The notes beneath the pieces are model-generated. The model had not been told where the DNA came from, made no database searches, and saw only the letters and a program-made list of their open reading frames with translations. Made by a program: the position numbers and the translations under genes. From NCBI GenBank assembly GCA_963739175.1, contig CAVTZH010000003.1:1-64000 (forward strand): DNA of 64,000 bases, in the 5' to 3' direction. Positions 63,004-64,000 of this stretch are shown piece after piece (position 1 is the first letter of the stretch; every line of letters starts with the position of its first letter). This DNA is from VAZQ01 sp963739175 (GTDB lineage: Bacteria; Pseudomonadota; Alphaproteobacteria; Rhizobiales; Xanthobacteraceae).

Positions 63004-64000
63004 ATGCGCCGCGCGCTTTCGGTTCTCGCCTCACTGGTCGTTGCGGCTGCGTTCGCCGTTGCTCCATCCGCCGCGCAGCAGAAGGGCAAGGGCCAGCGCA
63101 TCCTCAACGTCTATAATTGGTCCGACTATGTCGATCCGGCGGTGCTGGAGGAGTTCACCAAGACGACCGGCATCAAGCTCCGCTACGACACCTTCGACAC
63201 CAACGACATGCTCGAGGCCAAGCTCCTGGCTGGCCGTTCCGGCTACGACGTCGTGGCGCCGACCGGATATTTCCTCCAGCGGCAGATCAAGGCGAAGATT
63301 TTCCAGCCGCTCGACAAATCGAAACTGCCGAACCTCGTCCATCTCTGGCCGGACGTGTCGAAACGCCTCGCCCAATACGATCCCGGCAACGCCTATGCCG
63401 TAAACTACATGTGGGGCACGACCGGCATCGGCTACAACGTCGCAAAAGCGCGCGAACTGCTTGGTCCCAACGCCAAGATCGACAGCTGGGACATTGTCTT
63501 CAAGCCGGAGAATCTCGCCAAGTTCAAGGATTGCGGCATCCATATGCTGGATTCTGCCGACGACATCCTGCCGGCGGCGCTGCGCTATCTCGGCCTTGAT
63601 CCCAATTCAACGCGCGAGGCGGACCTTCAGAAGGCCGCCGATCTGGTGATGACGATCAGGCCGCTGGTGCGCAAATTCCATTCGTCCGAATATCTCAACG
63701 CTCTCGCGACCGGCGAGATTTGCTTCGCGGTCGGTTTCTCCGGCGACATCAAGCAGGCGCAGAAGCGCGCAGCCGAGGCGAAGAGCGGTGTGCAGATCGC
63801 CTATTCGATCCCGAACGAGGGCGCGCAGCTCTGGTTCGACAATCTCGCGATCCCGCGCGATGCGAAGAACGTCGCCGAGGCGCACGAGTTCATCAACTTC
63901 CTGCAGACGCCCGAGGTCGCCGCCCGCAACTCGAATTTCATCTCTTACGCCAACGGCAATCTCGCGAGTCAGAAGTTCATCGACAAGGAAATCCTCGAGG
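63004..64000 (+). CDS. Spermidine/putrescine ABC transporter substrate-binding protein PotD/PotF (partial at the window end)
   Basis: The first 332 codons of a periplasmic polyamine receptor; the gene runs off the right edge. Signal peptide LSVLASLVVAAAFAVAPSAA, cleavage near SAAQQ. PotF-like signatures: LNVYNWSDYVDPAVLEEFTK, RYDTFDTNDMLEAKLLAGRS, YDVVAPTGYFLQRQIKAKIF, YAVNYMWGTTGIGYNVAKAR, QLWFDNLAIPRDAKNVAEAH. Acidic and aromatic polyamine contacts (Trp, Asp) are in place. Sequence resembles PotF (putrescine) more than PotD. Permease genes would lie beyond the window. Confidence 0.93.
   Translation, partial: MRRALSVLASLVVAAAFAVAPSAAQQKGKGQRILNVYNWSDYVDPAVLEEFTKTTGIKLRYDTFDTNDMLEAKLLAGRSGYDVVAPTGYFLQRQIKAKIFQPLDKSKLPNLVHLWPDVSKRLAQYDPGNAYAVNYMWGTTGIGYNVAKARELLGPNAKIDSWDIVFKPENLAKFKDCGIHMLDSADDILPAALRYLGLDPNSTREADLQKAADLVMTIRPLVRKFHSSEYLNALATGEICFAVGFSGDIKQAQKRAAEAKSGVQIAYSIPNEGAQLWFDNLAIPRDAKNVAEAHEFINFLQTPEVAARNSNFISYANGNLASQKFIDKEILE

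Overview
The window is GC-rich DNA from an alphaproteobacterium, most likely a Hyphomicrobiales (Rhizobiales) member near the Bradyrhizobiaceae/Xanthobacteraceae. Reasons: several Bug/TctC-type tripartite tricarboxylate receptors, TRAP transport, soxCD, maiA, mmsA, a DUF2865 protein, and three intergenic palindromic repeats of the kind scattered through Bradyrhizobium/Rhodopseudomonas-type genomes (20335-20449, 30288-30336, 34982-35030). No rRNA, tRNA, CRISPR array, transposase or integrase was seen.

Layout. 1-3.8 kb: start of a 3-hydroxyisobutyrate dehydrogenase-like gene, the Fe-S carrier mrp, a ParE/RHH toxin-antitoxin pair between two copies of a 21-bp repeat, and phoD. 3.8-11.8 kb: transport genes (TakP-like TRAP receptor, LysR regulator, two Bug receptors, an NMT1-like protein, TRAP dctQM). 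11.9-22 kb: moaA, a PEGA lipoprotein, gph, rpiA, gor, a HepT/MntA toxin-antitoxin pair, class II DAHP synthase, a DODA-type dioxygenase, an outer-membrane barrel and dgkA. 22-34 kb: nadE, an NHL propeller, soxCD, a DUF2865 protein, EamA, maiA, marR, envelope proteins of unknown function and cysS. 34-39.7 kb: a GNAT enzyme, two tiny membrane proteins, citramalate synthase, an amidohydrolase and a NitT/TauT-type binding protein.

39.65-43.92 kb is an AT-richer foreign island and the most interesting part. It has two divergent operons. On the minus strand are an HTH regulator and a Fic-domain protein resembling 'mobile mystery proteins' A and B. On the plus strand are a TIR-APAZ protein and a short PIWI Argonaute, i.e. 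a SPARTA-type NAD-depleting defence system. Between them, starting 2 bp upstream of the regulator's start codon, are four copies of a 20-bp AT-rich semi-palindrome at an exact 33-bp period, probably helically phased operators.

43.9-64 kb returns to core genes: a LOG-family protein, an ATM1-type ABC exporter, psd-pssA, a cluster of small coiled-coil/lipoprotein unknowns, GST, a third Bug receptor, mmsA, a MotA/MotB pair, tandem kup potassium transporters (the first broken many times), a DUF2157/GDYXXLXY membrane pair, a rhodanese and the start of a polyamine-binding protein.

Reading frames are broken in mrp, a Bug gene, DAHP synthase, nadE, TIR-APAZ, pAgo and kup copy 1. Most breaks are single-base insertions whose removal restores a conserved protein, in essential genes too, so sequencing or assembly error is more likely than decay. 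All functions are inferred from reading the sequence; no database search was run.
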